Counted from the stretch's first letter, positions 35,977 to 44,989 are shown. The stretch: DNA of 64,000 bases from Streptomyces sp. NBC_00285 (GCF_036174265.1 NZ_CP108055.1:9920001-9984000); one strand, 5' to 3'. Numbers and translations are program-made. Notes: generated by a model not told the origin, from the letters alone.

Positions 35977-36102
35977 TCAGAAGTGGGTGGCGATCCCGAA
36001 GACGCGACGGAGTTGAGTCATGTCGTGCTGATCGCGGTCCGTCGGCTCGTATCCCTGATGGAAATACACCTGCTGCTCGACGGACAGACACGGGACTTCC
36101 CA
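35977..36102 (-). pseudogene. Nucleotidyltransferase gene, C-terminal half (split by IS110)
   Basis: The minus strand reads EVPCLSVEQQVYFHQGYEPT then DRDQHDMTQLRRVFGIATHF and TGA. This is the C-terminus of aminoglycoside-nucleotidyltransferase-like (ANT(2'')/LinB-type) proteins. The N-terminal half lies beyond the IS at 37545-37907 in the same orientation. Confidence 0.75.
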
Positions 36103-37544
36103 ATGCTTATGTCAAGCCGCTTCTGTGGTGGGAAGTGAGGAGTGATAGCACTCGCTGTCGCGGATCATCGCCCACAGAACGTTGATGCGTCGACGTGCGA
36201 GGGCGAGGAGAGCCTGCTTGTGCCCCTTTCCTTCGCTCCGCTTTCGCTGGTAGTACGTCTTGGAGGCGGGGCAGGACTTGAGGCTGGCCATCGCCGACAA
36301 GTACATGGCCCGCAGCAGGCCGCGGTGGTAGCGGCGGGGTCTGCGCAGGTTGCCGCTTACGCGGCCGGAGTCGCGGGGCTGCGGGGCCAGGCCGGCGAAG
36401 CCGGCCAGGCGGTCGGCACTGCCGAAGGCATCCATGTCGCCACCCGTCGCGGCGATGAACTCGGCGCCGAGCCTGGGCCCCATACCGGGCAGGCTGCGGA
36501 TCACCTCGGCGTGGGGATGTTCGCAAAACCGGGCCTCGACCAGGGCGTCGAGTTCCGCGACCTCCTCGTCGAGGGCCAGCACCGCCTTCGCGAGGCGGGC
36601 CACCATCGCGGCGGCCAGTTTCTCGCCGGGCAGCGTGGTGTGCTGGGCCCGGGCGGCTTCCACGGCGATGTGAGCGAGTGCGGCGGCACCTTTGACCTTG
36701 CGGTTCTTCAGCCAGGTCTCGATCCGCTTCGCGCCTGCGCGGCGGATCGCTGACGGCGTCTGGTAGCCGGTCAGAAGGATCGCAGGACCCTTGTTGGTCA
36801 AGTCCAGCGCCCGTTCCAACGCAGGGAATATCTCCAGCAGTTGGGCCCGGAGGCGGTTGATCTGCCGGGTGCGGTCGAAGACCACGTCAAGGCGCCGGGT
36901 GGTCAGGGTGCGCAGGTCGACAGCGATCTCTTCCCCGGGCCTGAGCAGTCCCAGGTCCCGGCGGACGCGGGCCTGGTCGGCGATGACGAAGGCGTCTTTC
37001 GCGTCGGTCTTCCCCTCGCCCCGATAGGTGGCCGAGGCTCGGTGAACCGCCAGGCCGGTGAGGTAGGCGACTGGCTGGTCGTGGGCGATGAGCAGGCCGA
37101 TCAGCAGGGCGGCGCCCCCGTGGTTGAGATCGACGGCCCAAAGCGCATCGTCGGATATCGCCAGCACTTCGCCGATCAGCGCCAGCAGCTCACTCTCGTC
37201 GTTCAGGGTCCGGCGGGACAGCAACCGCTCGCCCTCTGCATTGATCACCACGGTGTGATGATGCGTCTTGCCGATGTCCACCCCGGCCCAGATCTCGGAC
37301 ATATGCCCCTCCGCCAGTTCGTCTGACATTGATCCCGCAGACGACCTCGCCGACGTTGTCCTACAGCAGCGATCGAGTCGCGTCTCCCAATCAGCGGTCG
37401 AGTCGTCGCGGGGCTCTGGGCGGCCAAGTCCCGTAAGCCATCTGTCGGCTCAGCCTTTACAGCCATACCCGGAGCCCCCGGGCCCCTCTGATCCTACGAA
37501 CGATCAGATCAGACCCACGCCTTGAAAGGTAGGACAGCCGTTCT
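36103..37544 (-). mobile_element. IS110-family insertion sequence
   Basis: About 1.44 kb containing one transposase gene. The boundaries are inferred from the points where the split nucleotidyltransferase reading stops and resumes, and are good to a few bases. No terminal inverted repeats or target duplication are visible, as is usual for IS110 elements. The 240 bp upstream of the transposase would hold the bridge-RNA region expected of this family. Confidence 0.75.
36112..37302 (-). CDS. IS110-family transposase
   Basis: A 396-residue DEDD-type recombinase. The N-terminal RuvC-like domain starts EIWAGVDIGKTHHHTVVI (first Asp) with YRGEGKTDAKDAFVIADQAR holding later acidic residues. The C-terminal Tnp20 domain has IRSLPGMGPRLGAEFIAATG, FGSADRLAGFAGLAPQPRDS with its Ser, and GNLRRPRRYHRGLLRAMYLS. 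Both DEDD and Ser-containing domains look intact, so it may be active with a bridge RNA from the adjacent noncoding end. ATG 37302 follows GCGGAGGGGCAT. Confidence 0.9.
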   Translation of the reverse strand: MSEIWAGVDIGKTHHHTVVINAEGERLLSRRTLNDESELLALIGEVLAISDDALWAVDLNHGGAALLIGLLIAHDQPVAYLTGLAVHRASATYRGEGKTDAKDAFVIADQARVRRDLGLLRPGEEIAVDLRTLTTRRLDVVFDRTRQINRLRAQLLEIFPALERALDLTNKGPAILLTGYQTPSAIRRAGAKRIETWLKNRKVKGAAALAHIAVEAARAQHTTLPGEKLAAAMVARLAKAVLALDEEVAELDALVEARFCEHPHAEVIRSLPGMGPRLGAEFIAATGGDMDAFGSADRLAGFAGLAPQPRDSGRVSGNLRRPRRYHRGLLRAMYLSAMASLKSCPASKTYYQRKRSEGKGHKQALLALARRRINVLWAMIRDSECYHSSLPTTEAA

Positions 37545-37907
37545 CTTGACCGTCCCGGTCACGAAGCACGATGAGGGATAGGTGAAGGGGCGTTCCGGTT
37601 CGGGTGAAGCCTGCACCGCCGAGCCATCGTCGGCGAAGACGAGGGGGTGAAGGTCGATCTCCCGGCCGTCCGGAGCAGTAACGACAAAGCGGATGGGCCT
37701 CCAGCTCAGGCTCTCCACGAATCCGGCCTCAGCGAGAGCGGACATCACAACGTTCTCCTGGTCCTGCCGGTGCATCAGGTCCAAGTCGCGATGATCTCGG
37801 GTCTGTTCACCTACGAGAGCGTCGATCCCCCATCCTCCGCCGATCCAGACGTCCACCTTTGCTTGTCGCAGCAGAGCAAGGACAGACAACACGTCTTCAG
37901 CCGTCAT
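37545..37907 (-). pseudogene. Nucleotidyltransferase gene, N-terminal half (split by IS110)
   Basis: From ATG 37907: MTAEDVLSVLALLRQAKVDV, WIGGGWGIDALVGEQTRDHR, DLDLMHRQ (GG-G ... DxD of the nucleotidyltransferase superfamily), REIDLHPLVF (third acidic residue) and SSCFVTGTVK, after which IS sequence begins. Joining it to 35977-36102 gives a complete protein of about 160 residues, of the aminoglycoside/lincosamide adenylyltransferase-like group. Resistance function is inferred and in any case abolished by the IS. Confidence 0.8.
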
Positions 37908-38048
37908 CACGCGACGCAGGCTAGAAGCGATCGCCTCGGACAGCGAACGAATTCCTTTGAGGGGGCGCCTCAGGTCACGGTGACGGGTCAGGGAGTGAGG
38001 CAGTGATCGTCTGGGGCGGAACGTAGGCTGATCGGACCTCCCGGGGCG

Positions 38049-38399
38049 GTGCTTCTGCGCCGATGCGCGGATCGCATGGGGCTGACGGACGTGTCGGCCG
38101 GGGTTGCTGCCGGCCGCGCCGCATTCGGCTTGCGGGACCGTGCGGGGGTGCTGGTGCACCTTGCGATCGCGATCGTGCCGGGGGCAGCGAATTTGACGGC
38201 GATTGAGCAACTCCATCTGCATCAACGGCCGTTGTTCGGACTTGCGGCCTCGGACGCCACTGCGGGGCGCACGCTGGCCGTACTCGACGAGGCCACCCTG
38301 GCGAAGAGCGCGAGGGCGCGGGCGAGGGCGCGCCAGCATGAGTGGAGTCTGCTGCATCTGCGGCCAGGTGGCTTCCCGTGGCTGACGGTGGCAGCCTGA
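38049..38399 (+). pseudogene. IS1380-family transposase N-terminal relic
   Basis: Reads CADRMGLTDVSAGVAAGRAA, DRAGVLVHLAIAIVPGAANL, LFGLAASDATAGRTLAVLDE and ARARARQHEWSLL, the N-terminal part of IS1380 transposases (LFGPVASDPT motif). It ends at a stop before any catalytic block. Confidence 0.7.
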
Positions 38400-38413
38400 G
38401 GTTTTGTCTCAGC

Positions 38414-38866
38414 TCAGTTCCTCGCCAGACCGGGCAGGTGATCGGAGAGATGCATCGCGTGGAGCTGCGCGAACTCGTCATGCGTGCAGCGTCCGTAGGC
38501 GGGGTGGGTGGCATGGTCTGCGGTGTGGCCGTTGAACACGGCCACGGCGTCGGCGAGATCGGCCGCAGCGTCGGACACCGCCAGGCCGGGGTCGAGCGGT
38601 GGTGCCCCGTCGATCTCCGCACCGAGCGGATGCTTCATGGCTCCTCGGCGGAGGAAGACCTGTTTGGCCATGCGCCCTACCGTGGCCCGGTACAGGGCAG
38701 GCTTGAGTACGGGATATCCGATCACGGAGTAGCGGACGGTCTGGGCGCAGTGCTGCACGGTCTGGGAGAGGTTCCAGGTGCTGCCGGGCGCAAGCAGGTC
38801 GTGCTCGGGGCGGGCGACGTCCTGGTGGAGCCGCTCAACGAACTGCTCAAGGTCTGGGGAGGACAT
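38414..38866 (-). CDS. DUF1569 (DinB-like) protein
   Basis: A 150-residue four-helix-bundle protein: PGSTWNLSQTVQHCAQTVRY (first metal-ligand-type His), RRGAMKHPLGAEIDGAPPLD, ADHATHPAYGRCTHDEFAQL, and HAMHLSDHLPGL with the C-terminal histidines. DUF1569 members are DinB/YfiT relatives with a possible metal site; no function is established. The start at 38866 is an ATG; the gene stands alone between two relics. Confidence 0.8.
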   Translation of the reverse strand: MSSPDLEQFVERLHQDVARPEHDLLAPGSTWNLSQTVQHCAQTVRYSVIGYPVLKPALYRATVGRMAKQVFLRRGAMKHPLGAEIDGAPPLDPGLAVSDAAADLADAVAVFNGHTADHATHPAYGRCTHDEFAQLHAMHLSDHLPGLARN

Positions 38867-38989
38867 GACGGGAGCCTACGCGGCGATGGTGAACTCACGA
38901 AGCCAGAGGGTCTGACGGAGATTTCACCCCGCAGTGTGGCCAAGCGGGGAAGTCCGCCGCCGAACGTCATGGGCTGCTCGGCTGCGCCG

Positions 38990-39310
38990 ACGTGAGGTCG
39001 AGCCTTCGGTCCGGTGCCCGGTCAGCGGCTCCAACTCGATGGCGGCTTCGTCGCCGGGGCGGACCTCGTTGTCGTCGCGGGCGGCGAGGAGGGTGCCGCC
39101 CGTGGTCCGTGAAGGCGAAGTCGTCGATGTACGGCATCCCGGTCGCGCGGACCTGGATGGTGCCGGCCGTACCGTGCGCGGTGACCGGGAGGTGCAGGAC
39201 GGTGCCCTTGTTGAGATTGGTGGCCCGCACGGCCTCATTGTGCAGCTTCAGCCCGTTGGCGCCGGCGAAGGTGCTGGGCTTGCCGGGGTGGCTTCAGGCG
39301 CCTTCCGGCA
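38990..39310 (-). pseudogene. SMP-30/gluconolactonase-like propeller relic
   Basis: The minus strand reads AVRATNLNKGTVLHLPVTAH then GTIQVRATGMPYIDDFAFTD in one frame. It continues TGGTLLAARDDNEVRPGDEA in another, so there is a frameshift near 39105. The pattern matches the last blades of SMP-30/gluconolactonase-like beta-propellers. No start remains. The gap to 39563 has nothing recognisable. Confidence 0.5.
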
Positions 39311-39563
39311 GGCGTGTCAGCGCCAATTGCGCAGGAGACGCCGTGAGTTGCGGACGAAGCGGCGACGGCCCTGAGGCCGCCGCCGCGTGTTGGGTTGAGC
39401 CGAAGCTCAGTAGTGGTCACCTACAGAGCCGGTTGAGCTGCTGGATAAGACCGGTCGAAGCAGTCTGGTTGTCACCAATGAGGCACGCGACTTGTCGCAA
39501 ACGCTCATTCAGCCATGGTCTCCTGCATGGCGGGCCGTATCTCGCAGTCGGACTACTCGGTGA

Positions 39564-39947
39564 TCAGCCCGCGAACTCGTCCGCGGAGCGGGTGTCGTGG
39601 GCCTTGCGCAAGGACAGGACCTCGTCGACGTGCTCCTCGGCCCAGGTGGTGATCGGCTCCATGACGGGCCGCAGGGAGTGGCCCAGCGGGGTCAGTTCGT
39701 ACTCCACGCGGGGCGGGACCTCGGCGAAGACCGTGCGGGTGAGCAGGCCGTCACGTTCCATTCCCCGCAGGGTGTAGGTGAGGACCTTGGGCGTCACGTG
39801 ATGAAGCAGATCCCGCAGTTCACTGAACCGCATGGGGCCGTCGCCCAGGCTCAGCACGATCAGCACCGACCACTTGTCACCGATGCGGTCGAGGACCAGC
39901 CGGGACGGGCAGCAGATCTCGGAGTCGGCGGCAGCTTCTTTCATCAT
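39564..39947 (-). CDS. HxlR-family transcriptional regulator
   Basis: A 127-residue winged-helix protein: CCPSRLVLDRIGDKWSVLIV, MRFSELRDLLHHVTPKVLTY, TLRGMERDGLLTRTVFAEVP and PRVEYELTPLGHSL are the HxlR signature. The vicinal cysteines near the N-terminus are where redox or quinone sensing occurs in relatives. It diverges from the NAD(P)-binding gene at 40053, and two inverted repeats lie between them. The ATG at 39947 is preferred; a TTG two codons earlier is possible. Confidence 0.9.
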   Translation of the reverse strand: MMKEAAADSEICCPSRLVLDRIGDKWSVLIVLSLGDGPMRFSELRDLLHHVTPKVLTYTLRGMERDGLLTRTVFAEVPPRVEYELTPLGHSLRPVMEPITTWAEEHVDEVLSLRKAHDTRSADEFAG

Positions 39948-39955
39948 ATCCAAAG

Positions 39956-39980
39956 GGTACTTCAGTATCTTTGAAGTAAC
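39956..39980. promoter_or_regulatory. HxlR operator 1
   Basis: Inverted repeat GGTACTTCA-GTATCT-TTGAAGTAACC just upstream of the HxlR start, near-perfect over 9 bp per arm. Confidence 0.65.
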
Positions 39981-39982
39981 CA

Positions 39983-39997
39983 GTATCTCATTGATAC
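39983..39997. promoter_or_regulatory. HxlR operator 2
   Basis: Perfect inverted repeat GTATC-TCATT-GATAC adjacent to operator 1. GTATC also occurs within operator 1, so both probably bind the same dimer. Confidence 0.65.
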
Positions 39998-40052
39998 CTT
40001 CCCGGTGAAGGCGTGTGCGCGGTACACGCGATGACTACGAGGAGGTCATGGG

Positions 40053-40676
40053 ATGCGCATCTTGCTCATCGGAGCCACCGGGATGATCGGCAGCCGGATC
40101 GCTGCCGAGGCGGGCGAGCGGGGCCACGAGGTGACCGGTGTCACGCGCAACGGGAAGGACGGCACCCTCGCGGCGGACGCGAGCGACGCCGACACCGTCG
40201 CGCGCCTGGCGGCCGGCCACGACGCGGTGGTCCTGGCCGTGTCACCGCCACGAGGCGGCATCGAGGCCACCGAGTCACTGCTGGAGGTGGGCCGCGGCGT
40301 ACTGGACGGCGTACGCAGGGCCGGGGTGCGTCGCCTGGTGGTGGTGGGCGGCGCGGGCATCCTGGAGGTCTCGCCCGGTGTACGGGTCGTCGACACCCCC
40401 GGGCTCCCAGAGGACGCCCTGCCGCCGGTTCGCGCCCAGGTGGCGCTGTTCGAGCTTGTCCGGGACGACGCCGACGACCTGGAATGGACCTACCTCTCCC
40501 CGCCCGTGGTGATCACGCCTGGCGAGCGCACGGGCGCGTACCGGACAGGCGATCACCAACTGCTCAGCGACGGCGAGGGCAACAGCCACATCAGCACCGA
40601 GGACTACGCCGTCGCTCTCGTCGACGAGCTGCAGCGGGGCGAGCTCACCCGCCGCCCCGTCCACGTCGCGTACTGA
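40053..40676 (+). CDS. NAD(P)H-binding (NmrA/YwnB-like) protein
   Basis: A 207-residue atypical short-chain dehydrogenase. MRILLIGATGMIGSRIAAEA is the nucleotide-binding loop (GATGMIG), RRLVVVGGAGILEV the central strand, and the C-terminus is ISTEDYAVALVDELQRGELT. Relatives include YwnB and NmrA-like reductases that sense or reduce quinones and other NAD(P)-linked substrates. It lies behind AGGAGGTC and diverges from HxlR, which very likely controls it. A SnoaL-like gene follows 78 bp downstream. Confidence 0.9.
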   Translation: MRILLIGATGMIGSRIAAEAGERGHEVTGVTRNGKDGTLAADASDADTVARLAAGHDAVVLAVSPPRGGIEATESLLEVGRGVLDGVRRAGVRRLVVVGGAGILEVSPGVRVVDTPGLPEDALPPVRAQVALFELVRDDADDLEWTYLSPPVVITPGERTGAYRTGDHQLLSDGEGNSHISTEDYAVALVDELQRGELTRRPVHVAY

Positions 40677-40754
40677 CCGGCTCACACAAACGGAGTTGGC
40701 ACGTCACCGGCACGCGTGGTGTGGGTTGCCAACCAAATATCGGAGGAGCACCAC

Positions 40755-41153
40755 ATGACGAACAACGACAGCACCGCCGACGCGGTCGGCGTAGTCAAGG
40801 CGTACATGCAAGCGCTGCAGATCAAGGACACTGACACGATCTTGCGGCTCTACGCCGACGAGGCCGAGATCATCCCCGAGAACCTGCCCAGCCTGCGCGG
40901 CCGCGACGCCGTTGACTCCTTCTACGCCAGCACCTTCGCCGCCATCGGGATGGAGGTCGACGTGGAGGTGGTCTCGACCGAGGTCTACGACGAGATCGCG
41001 ATCGTCCGATCCGAGCAGCCCGTCACGGTGATTGCCGTGGCCGACGGCACTCGCACCCAGGCCTACTTCCGCGAGCTGTTCGTGCTGCGTCGCACGCCGG
41101 ACGGGTGGCGCATCCACAAGTACATGTTCTCCCAGAGCCCAGGGCAGGCCTAG
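40755..41153 (+). CDS. SgcJ/EcaC-type SnoaL-like protein
   Basis: A 132-residue NTF2-fold protein: AVGVVKAYMQALQIKDTDTI, LYADEAEIIPENLPSLRGRD, FRELFVLRRTPDGWRIHKYM. This is the DUF4440/SgcJ pattern in which the cone-shaped pocket binds a small hydrophobic ligand. The start at 40755 follows GGAGGAG. It is probably in the same HxlR-controlled unit as the preceding gene. Confidence 0.85.
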   Translation: MTNNDSTADAVGVVKAYMQALQIKDTDTILRLYADEAEIIPENLPSLRGRDAVDSFYASTFAAIGMEVDVEVVSTEVYDEIAIVRSEQPVTVIAVADGTRTQAYFRELFVLRRTPDGWRIHKYMFSQSPGQA

Positions 41154-41188
41154 AAGCCGGCGGTCACCGACCACGGTCGCGAAAGGCG

Positions 41189-41434
41189 CACAAGCCCGAG
41201 GATCTGGGCCGACTGTGGCTCGACCGCGCCGAGGCCGGGGACACCGACGGTGTGCTCACGCTGTACGAGCCCATCGGGGCCTGTAACTTCCAGGGTTCGG
41301 CCAGCACCGGCTGCAGCGGACTGCGCAAAGCCTACGAGGCGATGCTGGCCGGCACCCCGAAGATGCCCTCACATCCCCATAGCGAACCGGTGCTGGAGCC
41401 AGGCCGTCATATGAGCTTGCAGTCCGGCCGGTGA
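41189..41434 (+). pseudogene. Second SnoaL/NTF2-like gene, partial
   Basis: Reads PEDLGRLWLDRAEAGDTDGV then LTLYEPIGACNFQGSASTGC and LRKAYEAMLAGTP: the N-terminal half of an NTF2-like protein. There is no start codon with a ribosome site, and it stops before the second half of the fold. Confidence 0.55.
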
Positions 41435-41510
41435 CAACAAGCCTGCCTATGTGCCAACTATCGCGCTCCGGCTCATCGGTGCATGTGTTCGGTGCGATGT
41501 GGAGTGCGTG

Positions 41511-42857
41511 TCAGCGCTTGGTGTAGATGAAGCCGAGCTTGTCGATCTCGTCGCCGGACCGTCCGTTGAACCCGGCGAGCTGCCAGCCCGACGGCGCGGT
41601 GCGGGTCACACAGTCGGACGTGGTGGATCCGCCGGACAGGCTTCTGCCGAGGTTCGTGGCGAACTTGGCGTAGAAGATCCGGGTGTGTCCGTCCTTCTCT
41701 CCTTGGCACAGCTGGGCGGAGGTGATGTACTCGCCGCTGCCCAGGGTCAGGGACGACGCCGTGCCGCCGGTGCCGCCGTGGGTGAGGACCTTGCCGTTGT
41801 CGAGGGTCAGGCCGACACCGTCGACGCGGGAGCCGCTGCGCAGCGAGAGGCTGACAGGGCGGGCGCCCGCCGGTACGGCGTCGATGTCGTTGTAGTAGTC
41901 GCCGTGGGGGCCGCCGTACTGGTCGCTGAGCTGGAAGTCGGCATTGCGCGACCAGGAAAAGCCGACCGAGATCGGGTCGTGGTCGGAGAGCATCTGCCCG
42001 GCGTCGGTGAGGAACTTGGCGTGCTCGTTGTTGTACGACGTGGCGTTGAGCGAGACGAGTTTGCTGCTGCGGTAGAGGACCTTGTCGACGACCTCGCAGG
42101 TGTTGGGGACGGTGGTTCCGGTCTGGTCGCAGACCAGGGCGTCGCTGCCCTTGGTGGGCGGGGTGCCGCCGCGGATGAGCTTCACCCAGGCGTCGGTGAG
42201 TCCGTTGGCGGCGCCGAACTCGGCGATGGTGTCGGCGCTGCGGGTGTAGCGGGTGTTGGTGTCGCCCATGACCACGACGGCGTTGCCGGCGGAATGGGTG
42301 CTGATGAAGGCGGTGAGCTGGGTGAGGTTGTCGGCGCGGGATGCCTCGTCGCCGTCGTTGGTGCCGGCGTTGGTGTGCAGGTTGTAGAAGTCGACGTAGA
42401 CACCCTCCGCGAGGCGCTCACGTATGAACGTGAACCCCTTGGGCGTCAGGCAGTCGCCGGAGTCCCACTGGCAGGAGTTCCAGTGCACCCGCTCGAAGTC
42501 GCCCTCGTCGTAGGGGAGTTTGGACAGGGTGTTGAGACCGCTGCCGATTCCTGCCCCACCGCTGGTGGGCGTTCGGTAGGCGTGCGCCGTGTCCGCGGCG
42601 TAGAGGTAGGCGTGGTAGTTGAAGTCCTCCTCCACGTGCACGATGTCGTACGGGGCGATGCGCTGGCCGATGGCCGTGGTGCTCGTGTCGCGCGGTGTGG
42701 ACGCGCTGGAGAGGATCGCGGGCAGGCCCGCGACGTTGTAGGTGAGGGTGCTGAAGGACCCGGAAGCCGTGTCCGCGGCAGCGGCGGGGGACGCGGTCGC
42801 GACGAACCCGCCGCAGGTGATGGCCGCGGCCGTGAGGCAGGTGAGAAGACGGCGCAT
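41511..42857 (-). CDS. Secreted endonuclease/exonuclease/phosphatase-family phosphodiesterase
   Basis: A 448-residue exported enzyme. Signal peptide 1-28 (CLTAAAITCGGFVATASPAA). The EEP catalytic domain (40-310) shows FSTLTYNVAGLP, IVHVEEDFNYHAYL with the metal-binding Glu, VDFYNLHTNAGTN, VVVMGDTNTRY, and the terminal LSDHDPISVGF. This arrangement is shared with bacterial sphingomyelinase C and related phosphodiesterases. The C-terminal 130 residues are a jacalin/beta-prism-like binding module (YGGPHGDYYNDIDAVPAGAR). It starts at ATG 42857 behind AGGAG. Substrate is inferred only as a phosphodiester (lipid or nucleic acid). Confidence 0.85.
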   Translation of the reverse strand: MRRLLTCLTAAAITCGGFVATASPAAAADTASGSFSTLTYNVAGLPAILSSASTPRDTSTTAIGQRIAPYDIVHVEEDFNYHAYLYAADTAHAYRTPTSGGAGIGSGLNTLSKLPYDEGDFERVHWNSCQWDSGDCLTPKGFTFIRERLAEGVYVDFYNLHTNAGTNDGDEASRADNLTQLTAFISTHSAGNAVVVMGDTNTRYTRSADTIAEFGAANGLTDAWVKLIRGGTPPTKGSDALVCDQTGTTVPNTCEVVDKVLYRSSKLVSLNATSYNNEHAKFLTDAGQMLSDHDPISVGFSWSRNADFQLSDQYGGPHGDYYNDIDAVPAGARPVSLSLRSGSRVDGVGLTLDNGKVLTHGGTGGTASSLTLGSGEYITSAQLCQGEKDGHTRIFYAKFATNLGRSLSGGSTTSDCVTRTAPSGWQLAGFNGRSGDEIDKLGFIYTKR

Positions 42858-42949
42858 GAAGTGGAACTCCTGTGAAGTGGAGGGGGCAGCGGAAATTTAC
42901 CGCCGGTAACCCACTTCTGTCGCCGGCTGGTCAGGGAGGGATCGAAACG

Positions 42950-43115
42950 TGACCACGTGGTCCAGGCCAGCGGCGCACCTGTGGCGGCGTCAACGACGCG
43001 GGGGCCCTCCGCAGGGCATCAAGGACGCACTCGGATTTGGCGACCGCTTCACCCATGGCCTCGACGTGGACGGCGGCCTCCACCTGCTGTGGGGCCGCCC
43101 CGCGGCGCCGATAGG
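42950..43115 (+). other. Coding-like fragment of unknown origin
   Basis: One plus-strand frame reads GIKDALGFGDRFTHGLDVDG then GLHLLWGRPAAPIG with coding-like composition but no start or defined end. Possibly the tail of a lost gene. Confidence 0.3.
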
Positions 43116-43781
43116 TCAGGCCAGGCCGGCCGCGATGGCGCGGCGCACGGCGTCGGCCCGGTCCCGGATGTCGGCCTTGGCGAAGAGGTTGTTGATGTGC
43201 GTCTTGACGGTCGCCTCGCTCACGAAGAGCTTCTCGGCGATCGCGCGGTTGGGCAGGCCCTGGCCGATCAGGGTGAGTACCTCGCGTTCGCGGGGCGTGA
43301 GATCCGCGGGCAGTTGCTGTCCGGACGCCGTCGGCCTGGCGCGGACGGTGGCCAGCAGACGATCCTGGACCTCGCGATCCAGGACGGACTGGCCCGCGGC
43401 GGCGGCGCGGATCGCGCGGACGATGTCCTGGCGTCCGGCGTTCTTCGTCAGATAGCCGCGGGCGCCCGCGCTGAGGGCGGCCAGGATCGAGTCGTCGTCG
43501 GCGAACGTGGTGAGCACGACGACGGCCACCTCGGGGTGTTCGTCGCTCAGCCTGCGGGTGGTCTCGATTCCGTCGAGCACGGGCATGCGCAGGTCCATCA
43601 GCACGACGTCCACCGGACCGGCGGCGACCGCGTCCAGTACGCCGTTGCCGTCCGCGACCGCCGCGACGACGTCGATGTCCTCGGCCAGAGCCAACACCGC
43701 GGCGAGCGGTTCGCGGATGGCGGCCTGGTCGTCGGCGACGATCACGCGCAACGGCCGGGAGTTCTCGGTGGGTTCACTCAT
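43116..43781 (-). CDS. NarL/LuxR-family response regulator
   Basis: A 221-residue two-component regulator. The receiver domain has VIVADDQAAIREPLAAVLAL, the phospho-Asp in VDVVLMDLRMPVLDGIETT, VVVLTTFADDDSIL and the Lys in GYLTKNAGRQD. The C-terminal LuxR HTH is LTPREREVLTLIGQGLPNRA then KLFVSEATVKTHINNLFAKA. It overlaps the kinase gene upstream by four bases (ATGA), so the pair is co-translated. Confidence 0.95.
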   Translation of the reverse strand: MSEPTENSRPLRVIVADDQAAIREPLAAVLALAEDIDVVAAVADGNGVLDAVAAGPVDVVLMDLRMPVLDGIETTRRLSDEHPEVAVVVLTTFADDDSILAALSAGARGYLTKNAGRQDIVRAIRAAAAGQSVLDREVQDRLLATVRARPTASGQQLPADLTPREREVLTLIGQGLPNRAIAEKLFVSEATVKTHINNLFAKADIRDRADAVRRAIAAGLA

Positions 43782-44989
43782 CGCGGGATCACTGCCTCCA
43801 CTTGCCAGCCGCCTTGGTCCGGTCCCTCGGTGACCGGTCCCGCGGTGAGGGTGCCGCCCAGCAGGGCGACGCGTTCGCGCATTCCGATCAGTCCCATTCC
43901 GCTGCCGACCCCCGAGTTCACCGTACGGGTGGCGTGTCGGTTGCGGATCGTCAGTGTCGTCGAGGAAGCCGCGAAGGCCAGTTCCGCCCGCACCTCACCG
44001 CCCGGGGCGTGCCGTGCGGCGTTGGTCAACGATTCCTGGGCGATCCGCAGCAGGTTCTGGGTGACCCGGGCCGGTACCTCCACGGGGGTTCCGGAGACGG
44101 TCAGGGCGTCGCGGTGGCCGGACGACTCGAGCATCGCGGTGAGGGTCTCCACCAGCGGCAGCGAGTCCTCGCGGAGCGCGTGGACGGTCCACTGCGCCTG
44201 CTTCAGGCTCTCCTTGACGAGACTGTGGGCCCTGTTGTTGGCCGCCCTGACCTTCTCCAGGTCGCCGTTGTCGAGAAGGGCGTCGGCCAGTTCCAGCTGC
44301 ATGTTGATCCCGGCCAGGGTGTGCGCCAGGACGTCGTGCACGTCCCGGGCGATCCGGCCGCGTTCGGCGAGTACAGCGGCCTGGGCCTCGGCCCGGGCGG
44401 CGCGCTCCGCGCTCTCGGCCGCCGACAGCGCGGCGTCCACGGCTTGGTGCTGGACGCGGTTGAGTATCCCGATCAGGACAGGTGCGCCGGTGGCGAGGCC
44501 GACGGCCCAGGGCAGCAGGTGGTGACCGGGTCCGACACCGAAGTACAGGATGCCGCCGCAGAGCAGGCTGCAGGCCATCGCCAGGACGAGGGCCTGTTTG
44601 GTCGGCAGTCGGTATCCGGTGTGACCGCAGAGGAAGAAGGCGAAGAGGTAGCCCGTTCCGCTGCGGCTGAGGCCGATCAGCGCGGCCGCCGCGAGGACGC
44701 CCAGCGACAGCCAGACGAGGGCGGCACGCGGCGGGACCTTGCCCGGGGGCAGGCCCCGGGCCAGCAGCGCCGCACAGTTCAGTACGAACAGGACCGCGAC
44801 CACCAGCCCCGGCCCGCTGACGCCCATCGGCCGGATCGTCAGGGCCCCACTGACGATGACCGCCACGGTCAGGGCCCACTGCGCCCGGGGGTCCCGGCCC
44901 GGGATCGGCCGCGGGGCGGCCGATGAGGGCGGGACCTGTCCGGGGGAGGAGGCGGTCTCGGCGGTGGGCACGGCCAGACCATAACTCAC
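43778..44989 (-). CDS. Sensor histidine kinase (HisKA_3 type)
   Basis: A 403-residue membrane kinase. About five transmembrane segments lie between residues 38 and 165. The dimerisation/phosphoacceptor helix is ERGRIARDVHDVLAHTLAGI with the phospho-His. The ATPase domain has LRIAQESLTNAARHAPGGEV (N box) and GSGMGLIGMRERV (G box). It is partner of the overlapping response regulator. GTG 44989 is chosen because it overlaps the stop of the upstream membrane-protein gene by four bases, indicating translational coupling of three genes. Confidence 0.9.
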   Translation of the reverse strand: MSYGLAVPTAETASSPGQVPPSSAAPRPIPGRDPRAQWALTVAVIVSGALTIRPMGVSGPGLVVAVLFVLNCAALLARGLPPGKVPPRAALVWLSLGVLAAAALIGLSRSGTGYLFAFFLCGHTGYRLPTKQALVLAMACSLLCGGILYFGVGPGHHLLPWAVGLATGAPVLIGILNRVQHQAVDAALSAAESAERAARAEAQAAVLAERGRIARDVHDVLAHTLAGINMQLELADALLDNGDLEKVRAANNRAHSLVKESLKQAQWTVHALREDSLPLVETLTAMLESSGHRDALTVSGTPVEVPARVTQNLLRIAQESLTNAARHAPGGEVRAELAFAASSTTLTIRNRHATRTVNSGVGSGMGLIGMRERVALLGGTLTAGPVTEGPDQGGWQVEAVIPR

